Positions 45,196 through 58,974 of a DNA stretch of 64,000 bases are shown piece by piece. Origin of the DNA: Phoronis australis (taxonomy: Eukaryota; Phoronida; Phoronidae); assembly GCA_002633005.1 (NCBI GenBank), contig NMRA01000267.1, forward strand, positions 286,464 through 350,463, written 5' to 3'. The notes below the pieces were generated by a model. The model did no database searches. It was not told the DNA's origin and saw nothing but the letters and a program-made list of their open reading frames with translations. The translations under genes and the position numbers were made by a program. The first letter of the stretch is position 1. Each line of letters begins with the position of its first letter.

Positions 45196-45225
45196 AGAAA
45201 CAGAAACAGAAACAGAAACAGAAAC
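45193..45225. repeat. (CAGAAA)n microsatellite
   Basis: Five to six CAGAAA units directly beside the RNase H fragment. Confidence 0.95.
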
Positions 45226-45239
45226 ATGAGTTTCTAAGC

Positions 45240-46107
45240 TGAAAGTTTGAAGGCCTATATGTTTAAATTTAAGAAGTTCGAATCCACAATTGTGAAAGTC
45301 TTAAATCTCTGATGTTTACGAGTCAAATTCTTCATAAGTCTGAAAACCACATTAATCGTGGCAAAGTCTTAGTTCCTGCTTTAGCTGGACTCATGAACAT
45401 TTGGACTTGAGAACTATCTGAACTATGCACTGCTTGTGGAAAGCGACAACGCAAAAATAACAAACAACACAACATAACACTCAAAAGTTAAAATGCACTC
45501 GCGACAGCATCACAAACAGCTAAGCTTGTAATGCTAATGCTCGTAGTCTGAATTATAATTTAAGTAGCCATTGTGCTGTCGGAAACTGAAACAGCGAACG
45601 AGTAGCACAATAGTAGAATCTAGTGAAACGAAGGACCTTATCCATCCAGGAGTTATATTCATGTAAGTCCGGCAGAAAAGACTTAATTTTGTTCAAGTAA
45701 TATTGAATTTATTACAAAATCGACTGACGCTGGCACTTGTCCTCCATACAACCATTTGTCAGACTTAAACATGATCTGCCAATTGGTTTTTGAAATAATT
45801 TTCACAGCACAAGCAAAATTAATGTCAAACGGACGGAATTGTGACTACATGCGACCGTAAATGTTTCAGGGTGCATAGAAATTATGTAGTAACAGACAAA
45901 CAAGTAGAACAAATTCCATGACTGTAACCGTGTACCTGCTATTCTTATACAAAGGTTGGACCAATGTTTTAAGGACATGGAGTAGTCTCTCGTTTCAAGC
46001 AAAAATGGCTTTCTCTCAAGCAAATTTGAGATTGAAAGAGCTGACCTGCAGCCAGAGCTCAGAGGAGACTTGCTGTTCAGCATGTTAAATATCTTGTCGA
46101 TTACCTG
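45240..46107. other. Non-coding stretch before block B
   Basis: No gene or named repeat. Homology to block A begins at about 46108 (ACCGTCTTAA), inside the Kolobok-like element. Confidence 0.5.
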
Positions 46108-48127
46108 CACAAGAACCGTCTTAAAATCTGGCTATATCGACATCACCTCGTATACGGTCGATCTTACCTCGCCGAGAGGTGTACGGACGATGAGAAACGA
46201 CGCAGCGACGTCAGTGGTTCTTCCGAAGAGTGAGTGCCGCTATGGTGTGTTGTATCTTTCCCGCTTGTGCAAACCGTATGAGGCTGCAAGGAAAGCGGGT
46301 ATATCGTTTTTAGATTTCCTCGAGAGCCCGTAATGCTTCGAAAGTGGTTCGCAGTAGTGAAGAATAAAATGTACAGACGCCGGTAACACCAAATATGAGG
46401 CCTTGAAACATCTCGTGTCTGTCGAAAGGGAGGGTATCACTGACGAATGTCGGCTTACCAAACAGCTCATGCCAGGGCAGAAAAAGAGACCGAGGCTGTG
46501 CCTAGTGTCTTTGCGTTTGGCAGGCAGGAGACGAAGAAACCCGGATCAGTTGTTGACCAGGTTTTGATTATGGAGAATTGTAGTTGGCCACAATTAATTC
46601 CAGTTATGCGAACATAACGTTTTGTATAAGCTGTTTCCAGACTTGGTCGTTCGTCAGGCTTCTGTTCGGCCCTCTGGGTGTAGGACGTTTTCGCCAGTTC
46701 TTTTTCCCAGCCCTAAAAAAACGTCGCAAGCACACCTCTGCAGTTTAGATGCTGCGTAAAATCAGGATGGTCGATCCGTGAGGCACATCTTCGCTTCTCC
46801 AAGAAGGTATTTTACTCGCGGAATTTTGTGCCAACAAACGCAAGCGTCAGTCGTTTCCATTATTATGCAGTTTGCGCACTCACACCACCACAAGTCATTC
46901 AAACGGTTTTCGGAATTATCCGTATGTCCCGTTGTCTGTGCACGTTCGCGGCGGCTATAGCATTTCTTGATCAGTGTATTCCGGTTCGAAATGATAACCT
47001 GTGAAGCCTAATGATCGACCTGTGAAGTCTTCGTCGGATGAGCGCTCGTCTTATGTCAGGATTACGAGTTGCCATGTTGACGCTTATTATCATGCTTTCT
47101 GTTTCAAAATGAATCATTCTCACCCTAACCAATTCTTATATAAAACTGATACAATTTATAGTGCCTTTAGAGTGTTCGTGAGTGCAAATGTTTTGAGAAG
47201 CCAGCAATAAATAAATCACTGTGTTACCGGCTTTAGATGAAATAAAGCTAACTGACCGGGCACCGAGGCCGCGTGAGCGCATGATAATTCAGTGTTTGCT
47301 GACAGAAAGCTGTTGTGAAACAGTAACTCGATTTTATATCCTATGGTCAGATGTTAGGGGAATCTTTTTTTAGATATACATATACATTATTCGATTCACT
47401 GTTACTGTACGACTTTTGCCTGACCGTTCTTTGAAAGGGGAACCTGACTTCACGGCCCCCGACAAGTAAGTAGATTTGCTGTTTCGCGGCTAATTCACCA
47501 AAATAATATGTAGATTACTTTTTGACTCACTAGTATAGTCTTTTCGTGACTTGAAGTTTAGTTTCCAACTTTGGCTGATTTATGTTCGTGATGTCTTCAA
47601 TCCGGCCGCGACGGGCCTAATCGGTCTCCGAGCCACTGTCCGGGATAACAAGCTTTCTGTGTGATTAAAACTGAAAAAATCGCAAGTCTAAAGTTACAAC
47701 ACACAGCTATGCTCCCCTGTCTGTATTCCACTGAAAAATAATCCGACTTTGTCACCGAACAGACCCCAAACACCCACGATGGATCTTGGTAAATTGGCCT
47801 ACCGAACTTTGTAGGCTACTGTAGGTTCAAATACCTATAAATCCGTAACATCGGAGTAAAACAACATGTTTGTTCAAGAACTCGATGTGTTTGTAGGGGT
47901 TTTACATCGAATTTTGACGATGTATTGGTGTAAAACGATGAATTCACCAGCAAGCGTGTTATGACCTGCTGAACAGACTGCGTTCGAACCTGTGACGTCA
48001 TTGGTTAATTTCAACACCTCTGTCCACCGTCTTGTGCCAGGTAAAAGAACTGTACTTACTGTTATCGAGTGGAACTACTCGATATAAATTGATACAAAAT
48101 AGGTTGTTTTTTGGGTGACATTCTTCT
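46108..48127 (+). mobile_element. Kolobok-like DNA transposon, copy B (left end missing)
   Basis: Parallels 221-2243. The right end GGGTGACATTCTTCT is followed by TTAA (48128-48131). The left TIR is absent because the duplicated block begins inside the element. Confidence 0.75.
46242..46540 (+). pseudogene. THAP-domain relic, copy B
   Basis: Starts MVCCIFPACANR, then in another frame EAARKAGISF, then RFPREPVMLRKWF and AVVKNKMYRR in a third. The Cys-x2-His-Phe end is lost as in A. Frame lesions differ in detail from copy A (one T fewer in the TTTTTT run). Confidence 0.65.
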
Positions 48128-48993
48128 TTAAATATTTCTTTCAATGAAACATGTAGTACACTTGCCAATTTGTACAGATGTGTAAAGACGACTGATTTTT
48201 TTAGGCCAAGAACTCTTTGCAGGTCCATAAACGAAATGGACCTTACCTAAACATGTTGCGTGGAATAATGTAAGTTGAAGAAATATTACCCCCTCAATTT
48301 TCTGTGTCGAGGAAAAGTTGATTTACGGGTTGATACACCAAAGAATCTCAATCAAAGTTTTCATTACCCATAAGGTTCTTGCTTAGTAGTGAAACATGCT
48401 CATACAAACTTTCATTTATTGAGAAGTTAGTAAAAATTTTAGCTCAATTTTATAACTGGATAAAATATGAGCCAAAAACCTAGCATAAATGGAGTCACAA
48501 CGGGAAGTCGTAATCATTTTTGTAAAAAGTCAAAGCAAAATCGCTTTCAGTGAGTCTTGAACACAAAAACAGATGTTCCTTGTCTTGATTAACTGTGAGA
48601 ACCCAAAAGCTAGCATGACGTTTCATAAAAGGCAGATATATTGGGGAAAACATAAGAATTTTATATGACGTAATTCAATTTTTAGACTGTAAACCCTTTC
48701 CCGGACTCCTCTTCATGATCGATTTTGAAAAAGCTTTCAACTCAGTTTCCTGGTCCTTCATGCCCAAGGATTGATCATACTTTACCTTTGGCCCAAGATT
48801 CATTGACGCGGTCAAAACTCTCTACAACAAATCTCGTCCTTGTGTTCTCCAACATAGACTTTTCTCCTTACCTTTTTGTATAATGTGCAGAAATATTATT
48901 TCGACGAGATGGGGTCAGGATAGGTGTTTCTGAGTTTAAACTGGTCTAGTACGCTAACGACACTTCTTTAATTATGGACGGTGCTGAATTGTC

Positions 48994-50873
48994 TTTTTTA
49001 TTGATGTTTATTACGAAATCTTCAGAATACAATGAATATACATAACCCAGAAAGCGCCAAGAGGCATTATATCTGGGTTAAAAATACAAAGAAGTCTATG
49101 TACAATTATTACACACAGTGCTGTTACTAGGCACGAATCGAAATTGGCTACGATATATGAGGCTTTGTGAAGAGAGGTGGTGAAACATGTGTTGAGAAAT
49201 GATTTTTTTAAAATTTTGGATAAGGTGTTAAGTAGAGTTATGGGCCGATAGTTGGCAATGTCTGTGTTGGAGTCCTTTTTGTGTATTGGTATCATAACGC
49301 CAAGCTTGCAGCTCAAAGGAAAATTTCCAGATTGTAATATTTTGTTATAATGTTGTCAGCGTAACTGTGAGCTCTCTTGCTATTATTTTGATCATTTTGC
49401 TGGTTATGAGATTGGTGCCGTCGTTTTTGTTTTCGTCAATGTTTTCTGGTAGTTTTCTGACTTCAGATGGTTGGGCTTGTATGTCAGAGAGGTGTTCTAA
49501 TGTTCTGTTTGGGAATTCGAGAATGTTTGTTGTTGGTGCAATGTGACTCTTTGCGGTGAAGTAGTCTAGAAATAACTTACTTTTATCAACTTTGGATGAC
49601 GCCTGGGAGTTGGATTCCTTTGAGTGGATGGTGGAGTATGATGATTTCTTTACCTGTCCTCGAATTTTGTTTACTATATCCCAATATTCCTTAGAATTTT
49701 TGAGACATTTTTGATGTTGGAGATAATTTTCGTCTTATAGCCTTCTTTTGTTTTTAATTAGTTCTTCCACACTCTTCCACTGTTCTTTGTAACATTTAAA
49801 CGTGCACGGGTTATTTGATTTTCTGAACGATCTGTACAGTTTATTTCTTTTATTTATTTCAGACTTAATGTTACGGTTAAACCACGGTTTGTTCTTGTTT
49901 TTTATTGTTTTCATGGTTGACGGGAAATTATAGTATGTTGTACAGTGACTGTGTGAATATTGAGACTGCGTCATTTATGTCACTTTTGTTAAGTATTTCA
50001 GTCCAGTTAAATGTGGTTATGTCAGTGCGCAGTTTGTCCATGTTAATGAGGTTGTAATTCCAGATCTTTTTCATAATGTTTGGTTCTTTAGATGCGCAGT
50101 TGAGTGTGAACATTCACACTCAACATGTTTCTATAACGTGGTGGTCTGAGTTACCAATGGGAGGCCTTACAGAAATGGATTCAATTAATCCGAGATTGTA
50201 AGTAATAAATAAATCAAGGCAAGAATGTGAATACTCAGTCAGACGTGTCGGTTCGTTTATTACTTGTACACAGCCATTTGAGAGGAGAATATCAAATAAT
50301 TCGAGACCGACTTGGTTGTCATTGTCTTCTGAGTACCAAGTGCTATTTCTTGCGATGAAATCCTCGTTGATAACAATTGCTTTATTAGTTTGTGAGAGTT
50401 CTTGCAATTTTTCCGAAAAGGTCTTGAAATACGCTTTCCTTTCATGGGACGTCTGTGAGGGTGAGCGATAGAAAAAAACATAATATACCTTCTTGTTTTT
50501 AACATAAAGTTCAATCCAACAGTTATTCATTGATTGTATGATTTCATTATCAATTGTTTTGTAATTTTCGGAGTTGTGGACAAACAGGATCAACCCTCTC
50601 CAGGCGTTAGTGTGGTAGGCAATGTTGTATTCTGGAATAATAAGTACACTGAGGTCGTCTTCGGACAGTGTTCCGAATTCACATATGGCTATGACCATGT
50701 AATTGTTGTCTGTAATAAATTGCTTGAGAAGAGCAAATGTTGAAAGATTGTGAATAACACCTTGAAGCTGGCTTAACCCTGATTGTTTGGTCCTAGATTG
50801 ACCTCTATGTCACCAGCAGTCAAAAGGCTTTGCTCAATGATAACTCTGATATCACAACATGAGTTCTCCTAGT
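48994..50873 (-). mobile_element. CR1/L2-like nested LINE, copy B (1.6-kb internal deletion)
   Basis: Lacks the segment equivalent to A 3242-4865, so RT from motif A onward and the C-terminal segment are gone. The join is at an ACACA shared by both edges. The endonuclease is better preserved than in A. Confidence 0.8.
50120..50698 (-). pseudogene. LINE endonuclease domain, copy B (192 codons open)
   Basis: The longest open frame of the LINE in the window. It reads VIAICEFGTLSED, LILFVHNSENYK, VFFYRSPSQTS, VINEDFIARNSTWYS and ends near IGNSDHHVIET with the SDH motif. The conserved GDFN is NEDF here, as in A, so this change is older than the duplication. Upstream sits the 2A-like segment GDIEVNLGP (about 50795-50810). 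Confidence 0.85.
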
Positions 50874-53092
50874 TCTGAATTATCTCTTAGATCATCTTTA
50901 AACTGAATTGACCAATTTGTGAAATTTTTTGGTTTGAAGCCAAATATCAAGAAAACAAGATGCGTTTGGATTGGTTCAAAAATACTCTTACGAAAAACTT
51001 TGTGTCAATGAAAACATGTTATGGACTATCAAACCTTTCATATTTTTGGGAATCAACTTCTCCACTGATTATAATACAATACCAGATATTAACTATAGTG
51101 GCAGTCTTTTGGGAAGTAAGAAAGTGGTGGGCTCTTTGTCAAGAAGAATTCTTACTGTTTTAGGTAAAATAATCGTGGTTAAGACACTTTTATTGACCAA
51201 GATTGTTCATTTGCTTCAATCCCTCCCTAGCCCCTCCATGATTCAAGAATTAGAGCGAAAGTGGTTTAAAAATAGTTCATGCTTGCTTTTTATTTAGTCT
51301 TTGAAAATATCATGGCTTCGTAAGCTATTCACCTCAAATACCAAATGTGACCTTTTGGGTTGTAAAGTTGATAACATTTTAAAATGGTGGACACTTTCCT
51401 TAAAAAAATAGCTGAAGGAACCGACAATCTGTACTGGAAGGAATTGCGCTCCTTTTGCAAATGTGTGACAAAAATGAAAATATTATTTACTCTCCTCTGT
51501 GGTATAATTCAACGATTAAAGTCTGTAGAAAATCTATTTTCCACAAGACCTGGTATGAAAGGGGAGTCTATCGTGTGTATGACTCGTTTAATGCTGAAGG
51601 TTCTTTTATGTCATACGAAGAACTCTGTAACAGTTATAACTTTCAAGCTACAATTCTAGAATTCTATGGATTAAGAAATGCAACCTTTGCAGCGTACAGT
51701 GGTCTTAAAGCCTAACTTCAACGGAATTTTGTTATTTTAGATGTATCGGGCTAACCAGATAGTCCTACCAAAGCTTTAGTAAAATAAGAAAACGCGAGTT
51801 CAATCACGAAAATGTAAGCCCGTCAAATGATAAGTGAGGCTCCCTTTTCGTGCCATGTTGCAACACTGCGAGACCTCAGCACAAACAACAAAAGGTTGTA
51901 TTGAATAGGTGACGTAGACAAAAGCAAGCCAATACGCCTAACAGCTCGTTACATTTGGCAATATATGGCACTAGCGGGCTCAGAGCGATGCCCTTAACAT
52001 ACTCGCGGAACCAAATTTACTGTGTTAAAGATAGGCTTTAAGAATAGACCAGACAATGTCTTTTTACCAATTTTTCCAAGTTACACTAATAAAATTTTGC
52101 ATAATAAATCACAAGCGGTAAATAGTTATGACACCTCAGTACAGACACTTCAGACAGCTTGGAAATATAGAAACAAGTGGTCATCTGAGATAGATATAAA
52201 CATTGGTATAAAGAATGTTAATTTTAGTGACCCTAATACATGGTGAAGAAAAGTAAATAAACTCCCCTTCAATTGTACAAAAGATACAATATTGTGTTGG
52301 CTTCTATACCGCGTAAGTCACGGAATATTGACAACCAATAAAAACAAGTGATTTATACTCTTTCTGTGATGAACACAGTGAAACTTTTCTCCATCTGTTT
52401 TGTCGTCTTGTCTCCCATTTCTGGCTCCTGTTTGCTAAATGTTTAAAACAAACATATCATGTAAATTTCCATTTGGACAAAATAACAGTCTTTTTTGTTC
52501 TTTGGGAAACACTCAGTCGGAAAATTGTAACATTAATATGTTGATCATAATACACATTTAGCAAAAAGTTTGTTTAAAAAATCTCCATTTTCAAATGTTC
52601 GTAAACTCTATTAAGTTACATCCTGAAGAAAATACGGTACTTGTTGTCTAGTGATTTAATGTTATTCTTTGTAAATGATGAACACTGTATTGTCTCATGT
52701 GACATTTAATAATCGTGCTAGAGCAAAATAAAAATATTAAAAAACTAGCATGGCTGGGGCCACTTATGAAATTCGAACAAATTTTACTTCATATTCAAAT
52801 CAAATCGCTTTCAAAATCAACAACTTTTGGAGCACATCTATGAGACTGGGTACAGAACACATTCATCATGTCTAGTAAGTTTTAAGAGCAACTTGGCAGC
52901 CGGACCAGTAAATTTTCAGACTAACTGGCCCGGCGAGCCAGCACACTTATTTGCTGAAATTCGAACACTGCTACCAAATTATTATGACCGGATCGGAAAT
53001 TATCACATGTGTAATGAGCTTTTTGTTTTTTAGTCTAATTTGTATCATTAAACCATTTGACGTGCTCTGTTGGGTACGTATGGAACGCCACT

Positions 53093-53871
53093 AGCATCAC
53101 CTTGTGACGGGTCTTTTCTGACACGTGACGAGTCATTTCTAACACCCTGACACGTCACTGATGCGTTTTACTTTTTAGTTCTTTAAAAACAAACAACAAC
53201 AGACCACCATTTCTCACAAAAACAACTTGTAGCATACCGTGTATTCACTGAGCATTTGAGAAAAAGCACTGCCTCGCATAAAACACAACCTACACAATAG
53301 CCTGTCTCCACTGAGCAAGACTATATAACCTACTGGTACATCTTCATTGATCAAGCAAATATCACCTACAGGGACTCAACAAGTGTAAGCACAGCATTGT
53401 GAAAATCAATCCAAGGTCACAGTGATCCAGTCCTTGTCACTATCAGGATTGACCTCCTTTGTTTGGATAAACAGTCTTTCATTTATAACACTTTTGACTG
53501 TACATGTTATTCTAACGCAGAAGCCACCGTTGTACTTTTGCAGAGTGCTACACTCCACAGGGGTGGATTATGATTCATTTACATGTAATTAATGCGAGTG
53601 TGCATGTAAACTTTTTCGTTATTTGACATATGCAAAGTGGAGTTCCTGATGACCTTTTAGGCTAGTCAGATGTCGGGTCAGTTGGGGCGTAAACTGACTG
53701 ACGTCGAAGAATACGTCATCGCTGACCAAACGACATTGGCTTATTGGTCGTACAGTAATGGGGCGGTAAATTGCCACACTTGGAAATTGCATTTCGAGTC
53801 AACTCTGACGCGCTACGATGACTCGTAACGTGTCAGAAAAGACTCGTCAGAAGGTGACGCTAGGGGCGTTC
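53093..53871. mobile_element. DNA element with about 50-bp TIRs (copy B)
   Basis: Same ends as 9036-9779. About 42 bp longer in the middle (AAGCCACCGTTGTACTTTTG region near 53521). Confidence 0.6.
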
Positions 53872-54331
53872 TACAGTTGCGACCGCTGATGTGTCCATTA
53901 ATGCATCTGTTCAATAATGCATTCAGGATTTGGTTTGCGCATGCGTTCGTCTTTCCGGTTCTACGGAGTTCTGGATCCGAGAACTCAGTTTTTTATTTTT
54001 AAACTTTTTATAACAGCATCATTTGTGCCTCGTATCTTGTTTACCTTGGCAAAAAAGATAAAAGGCAATGTCGGTAATGAGGGTGAGAATCTTTCAAAGA
54101 GTAGTGAGCTGGATTATTTTTAAATGTGCAAACGTAGGAGATTTTGATGGCCTGCAGCGAATGCTGTGTGAGCTTAGTTAGACAGTGACCACCGTCTAGA
54201 GACGGTGTAGCTGCTATCGGAGCTTCATACGCCGGAAGCTTTTCGGTGAATTATGCCTCACACTGACTAAAACATCAAAGTCACGTTGTTATAAATACCT
54301 TTTGCGCATAGAGGGACACCTTAGCCACTTC

Positions 54332-54480
54332 CGGCTGCTTTATCAGATCGATGGACGCAATATTGTGCAATAACACACCTATCCAATAATGCATCCACAG
54401 CCACTTGCGGTTGCTTTATCAGATGGATGGCTGGATGCAGTATTGTGCAGTAACACACATGTCCAATAACACAACCAATA
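54332..54480. repeat. 76-bp minisatellite, two units (copy B)
   Basis: Equivalent to the second and third units of copy A; the first unit is absent. Confidence 0.8.
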
Positions 54481-54990
54481 GCGTAAAGTACACCCTACAA
54501 CATTTCTTAACATGTGGGAACCCCCTGGATGACCTATTGGACAAGTGTCTAATTGCGCAATAAGTCATCCATCCCAGAAATTAACTGAAGGGGTTTGCAC
54601 ACATCTGAGGATTGCTAGAACTGTCTCTTTTGTGAAATTTGACAACACAACAAATAGTGTCAAGTACACTCCACAAAATTTCTTAACATGTGGAGACCCC
54701 CTGTATGACTTATTGTACAACTGTCTCATTACGGAATAAATTGCCCATCCCAGAAACTAAATGAAGCGTTTTGCATATATGCGAGGATTGATAAAACTGT
54801 CACTTTTGTGGAATTTGGCAACCTAGCCAATAGTGTCAACTACGCACATGGTAGGAAACCTAGAAAAAAGTCGATTGACACGTACTACAATATTCCATAA
54901 ATGTTTTAGCCTGGTCCAGTAAACGGGGGAAGAAAGTGTAAAAATTCAGCCTCTGATCAGCACGAGATAACGCACTAACGGCAAAAAAGA

Positions 54991-55121
54991 TAAATATAGA
55001 TTATTACATGGAAAAGTCGTTATCCCCCGTTATCTAGAGCCCGAGGGTGATAATTCTCAAAATCCACGATGGCTCTAGATAAGGGGGATAACGGCTGAGA
55101 ACATGTAATAATCTATTTATA
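54991..55121. repeat. Hairpin element (copy B)
   Basis: Same inverted arms as 10960-11092, still pairing almost fully. Confidence 0.75.
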
Positions 55122-55127
55122 CCACAT

Positions 55128-55825
55128 AATAAACGAGAAACATTGCAATGAATCGATTTAACTTTTCTGACTCTCCACGGCTTTGTAACTACTCTCTATG
55201 TCAGAGGCCCGGGGTCGGAGGTCGTGACCTTTTAACAAAAGCCGGGCTATTTTGGTCAAAAAATGCTTTTACCCAAACCAATTGAAAACTTAAATATAAT
55301 AGAAATAAATTGAATTCATAAATTAAGGTTTGTCAACTATTATACCTTAAAACACGTTTTTTTTTCACGCTAAGCTTCGACCGGGAAATTATCGTCTGCT
55401 AAAGTAGGTTACCACTGGTAACTGAATATAATTCTCAAGTCAAAGATCCTGGCAACACGATATCCGCATTCAAACTGGAGATCGGTGATTTACAACTAAG
55501 AGGACATGAGAGAAGAATTTCACTGAATTAACATATTATTTTTATGGAAATTATGCGTCTTATTTTTCGTAGCGTATAAGTACATACAATGCGGTTTGTT
55601 GAACATGGGGTTATTGCGCGTGCTCATTTAAGTATTCTATTTTCACTCTTGATGACATCAGTCGCTGCGTGGTGTAGTGGTAAAGTCGGCAACTCCAGGG
55701 TTCTGGGTTCGACTCCGTCCTCGGTTTCCCGCTAAAACGCTATCTCACTAGTGAGATAACTTTATGGGTTATTACACGGTTGTATCTGCCATTTGACGCT
55801 AATATTGTGGTATAATAAGTAGTTA
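55128..55825 (+). mobile_element. Composite repeat with tRNA-like SINE head (copy B)
   Basis: Here the tRNA-like head is complete (about 55668-55735: GTGGTGTAGTGGTAAAG, GGGTTCGACTCC), unlike copy A, where about 15 bp of the head are lost. Confidence 0.75.
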
Positions 55826-55955
55826 GGGAACGCTCCTAGAGCCAACATGTCAGCCATATGATTTGAGGAAAGGGCTTGCCAACAAAAGATAAAGAATTAA
55901 TGGCAGTAGCCAGAATCAAGACTATCACGGATTAAGTTGCCAGACAACATCGCAA

Positions 55956-58900
55956 TGGGGCTATTCGGAGAATTCTCCTCGTAGTGTCGCTGCTGTACTA
56001 GTGGTGATTGAATTGCGCATGCGTGGCTGTCTGCATGTAAACAACTGGTAAAAGATGGAATTTTTATCAAAATACGTCGTCGCGCTAAGTCTTATTACTG
56101 CTAATTTCCCTGGTGCAAGTCTTCGACAGGTGGCCACAAATTCCCAAAAGACCTAAGGTTACTATATTCGTGGACAATTGAGGTCAACAGGGTCAACTAA
56201 CTGACAAAAAGTGTGTGGGTGCTGAAGCCCCGTGTGTGCTCTATGATTATGCAGTTCCATTCGGAAACTACACAGCATTAGTTGGTAAGTTTTTAGCAAT
56301 CAGTTTCTATCAACAGCGTTCGGTGATGTTATCCCCACCAGTTACCCCACTGAATAACAGTTTTATTGAGTGGAACTAAGTGTTTCTTTTTGGAAACTCA
56401 CCCGATGCCGGGTAGGCTAGCAGCACATATTCATATTGTCCTGGGTGGGAGTGCTACCAAAATAAGAGGTGTATGATACGTGGTGCACAGAAGTCAAGAG
56501 TGACTTTTTCACAGCAGTTTCTCTTCAAAACTATGCTCTTTCCAATGAAATTCTCTAGATGAGTGAGTTTCCTTATTTTATCGTGGACCCCACCCCCAGG
56601 ACCACCAGGTCAGTTATCGAATTAACATGAATAAGCCTTAATTCAGTAAATGTCGTAACATTGCATTGGAAAAAAATTGACACCTATAATGAATTTTACT
56701 TGATGAGATCAGAAGCACATTTTAAGTGTCATGAAAAATACACATTGGTAAATCCCTTTTAGCCTGTTTCACATATTTTAATTCAGATATTAAATAAGAC
56801 TTGGGTACAAAGGTTATTAGTTTCTACACATAAACATGAAGATGAAATGTTAAGTATGTTCTGCCTTACAAAAGTAGTTTTGTCTTGTCTTTTCTTTTAC
56901 AATTTGCTAATATTTCTATTCTGTTACAGGCAAGAAAAAACAACTGAAACCAACTGCGTGACCATCTATTTCACCGTTGGACAAAGTGAAAAGCAATCCT
57001 TCAGCAATAACCTGAGAGAATTGAACGTAATTCAGAAATTCAGCACCTGATATGCCTGATTATGAACTCCCTCGCAATGTTGTTTCTTTCTGTGCTTTTT
57101 CAGTTTGCCATTTGTTTTTAAATACACTGATAATTGTTTATTCTCGAATCTTGTGCATAGCAGATTCTTATCCAGCTAGCTACAATTGAAAACATACAAT
57201 AAGACAATCGATGCAGTCACTGAATGTCATTTCCCCATAATCTGTACCAAATTGAAAAGTTTTTACCAATAGTATAAAGCCTTTCTTCTGAAAGGAAAAT
57301 TTAATGTCACTCGGCTTTTGGCTTTCATTTCACTGGGTTCTAGTTTCAATGGCCTATAGAAGTGCTTGTAAAAAAGGTCCACTTTCAACAAGTGGCTTTC
57401 TTTCATGTAACCTCATTCAGCCTTAATAACATCCACAATTAGACCCTTGAAGGTAAACACAGCAGCATATCACTTGAATCATTTTGAGCCCCAACTCAGA
57501 CACTGAACTAGACCAGAGTGTCACTAGGTCTTCTTTGGCTTCTGTCCCTCATATTTCTTCCTGGAAAGGAAATAAGCTATTATCCACACATGACTAATTG
57601 CCTATGAAAGGGCATCCTCACCAAGGAGGCTGGCTGGAGTAGCAGTCAGATATAGTTCGTCGGAATACTCAGACAGTCCACTGGCACATTGTCTTATGGT
57701 AACTTAGTACTGCGAACAGTTTTTCTTCTAATAGAAGATATGAAGACTTGGGTCATTTAAAAATAATGGATAATCTTTCTGTTGTTTAAGAGTAATTGCA
57801 AATCGTAAGGCACCATCAAAAATGCAATTTTCACAAAAATGGCAGTCATTTGAATTTATAACGACTTGCAACATTTCAAGGCATAAGTTAAGACTATTCA
57901 GTCACTGTGAATTCGGAAAATGTAATATATATTCGTGGTTTTACAACTGATACAAGTAGCAAAACAGTTTCATGAAATCAACTTGAAGGGACTTCCTGAA
58001 GGTTAATAATTATCTCACCATGCTTTTTTCCCAAAACATGTATTACCTGTTATTTCCACACATTCAGTTGTACCAAATATTACAACCCCCCCATGCCAAT
58101 CCCCCCTCGGGACCTGAATAAGTAATTTAACAAAATGACTTTAAAAATGGCTGTTCCTTTTCAAAGGCTTTGTTCATTGTCTCCAATATTGAAAGTAGTC
58201 TTTGACAACAAATCTGCACTGGATGGGAAGATCTTGTTGGTTAGCTGCAGTCAAATGCTAAAAACCAATTTTTCTCCATTCAAGGACGGTGCAGACTGAA
58301 GCGATGCATATCTCCTCTGCACGGTACAAGCCTTCAAACCTAAACCTAAAAACCAAAGGTTACGTGAAAACTGACGTGATAGATTTCCATTTCAACGTGT
58401 AATAGATTTCCAGAAGACATATGATAGGGAGTAAACAAATAGTCTAATGAAATGGATATTTATCACTCACGTACCCTTTGCCATTGGGATTGGATTGTAA
58501 TCTTAACTCATTAACCTGTATCGAGTTGACAGCATAAACATTCAGCATTGATTGATGTAACTGTCACTGATAAACTTTTAGAAATCATTCCAAACAATAA
58601 TAATGCTTTGATGTACGAAAAGATCCCGATTGCTACGTCAAGTATCGTATCACATATCACAACATACAAAGATTAACCAGACTCTGGCTGGCGGCTGACT
58701 GCCGAGAAGTCGACATCGGCGAGTGCCTCAGTTAACAGGCATCGGTAGAATAATCATGGAATATTCGTTAAAATAATCACAAACCTTACCTTTGTATGAG
58801 GTCGTGCTTATTTCCTCTCATAGAAGCACCTTTTTACGCAATCTCAGATTCAGTTGGCACGGCTGCAAGCCATTTCACCATGTATTTAAAGGGCTCGAGA

Positions 58901-58974
58901 AATCGAGGCTGTTAATCTATCACCACTAGTACACGCACGCCCTCTAGTTAATGTAGATTTTCTGAATAGCCCCA
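55956..58974 (+). mobile_element. ISL2EU-like DNA transposon, younger copy (3.02 kb)
   Basis: An insertion absent from block A: A reads ACATCACAATTTCTTACG without a break, and B reads the same halves around this element. The ends are GGGGCTATTCGGAGAA and TTTTCTGAATAGCCCC (TIRs of about 13-16 bp), with AT repeated at both edges. A 2-bp AT duplication, a YqaJ-type nuclease and THAP are features reported for ISL2EU, related to PIF/Harbinger. Coding parts are broken: the YqaJ-like exon lies on the minus strand (about 57520-57700), and plus-strand exon-like pieces have good splice sites (donor GGTAAG at 56284, acceptor TTCTGTTACAG at 56930). Confidence 0.6.
57520..57700 (-). pseudogene. YqaJ-like exon relic in the younger ISL2EU-like copy
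   Basis: The minus frame reads SGLSEYSDELYLTATPASLL then GEDALS, then a TAG, and later FLSRKKYEGQKPKKT. Parallel to 23821-24072. As there, PDG is PAS, so the catalytic Asp is absent in both copies. Confidence 0.45.

Larger units (their letters stand above)
48618..52744 (+). mobile_element. L1-like LINE with nested LINE, copy B
   Basis: The same CTAGCATG duplication as in A flanks it (48610-48617 and 52745-52752). RT motif A (MIDFEKAFNSVSW) lies at about 48714 and YANDTSLIM at about 48950. The tail regions parallel 6600-8340. Broken by stops and by the nested element. Confidence 0.75.
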
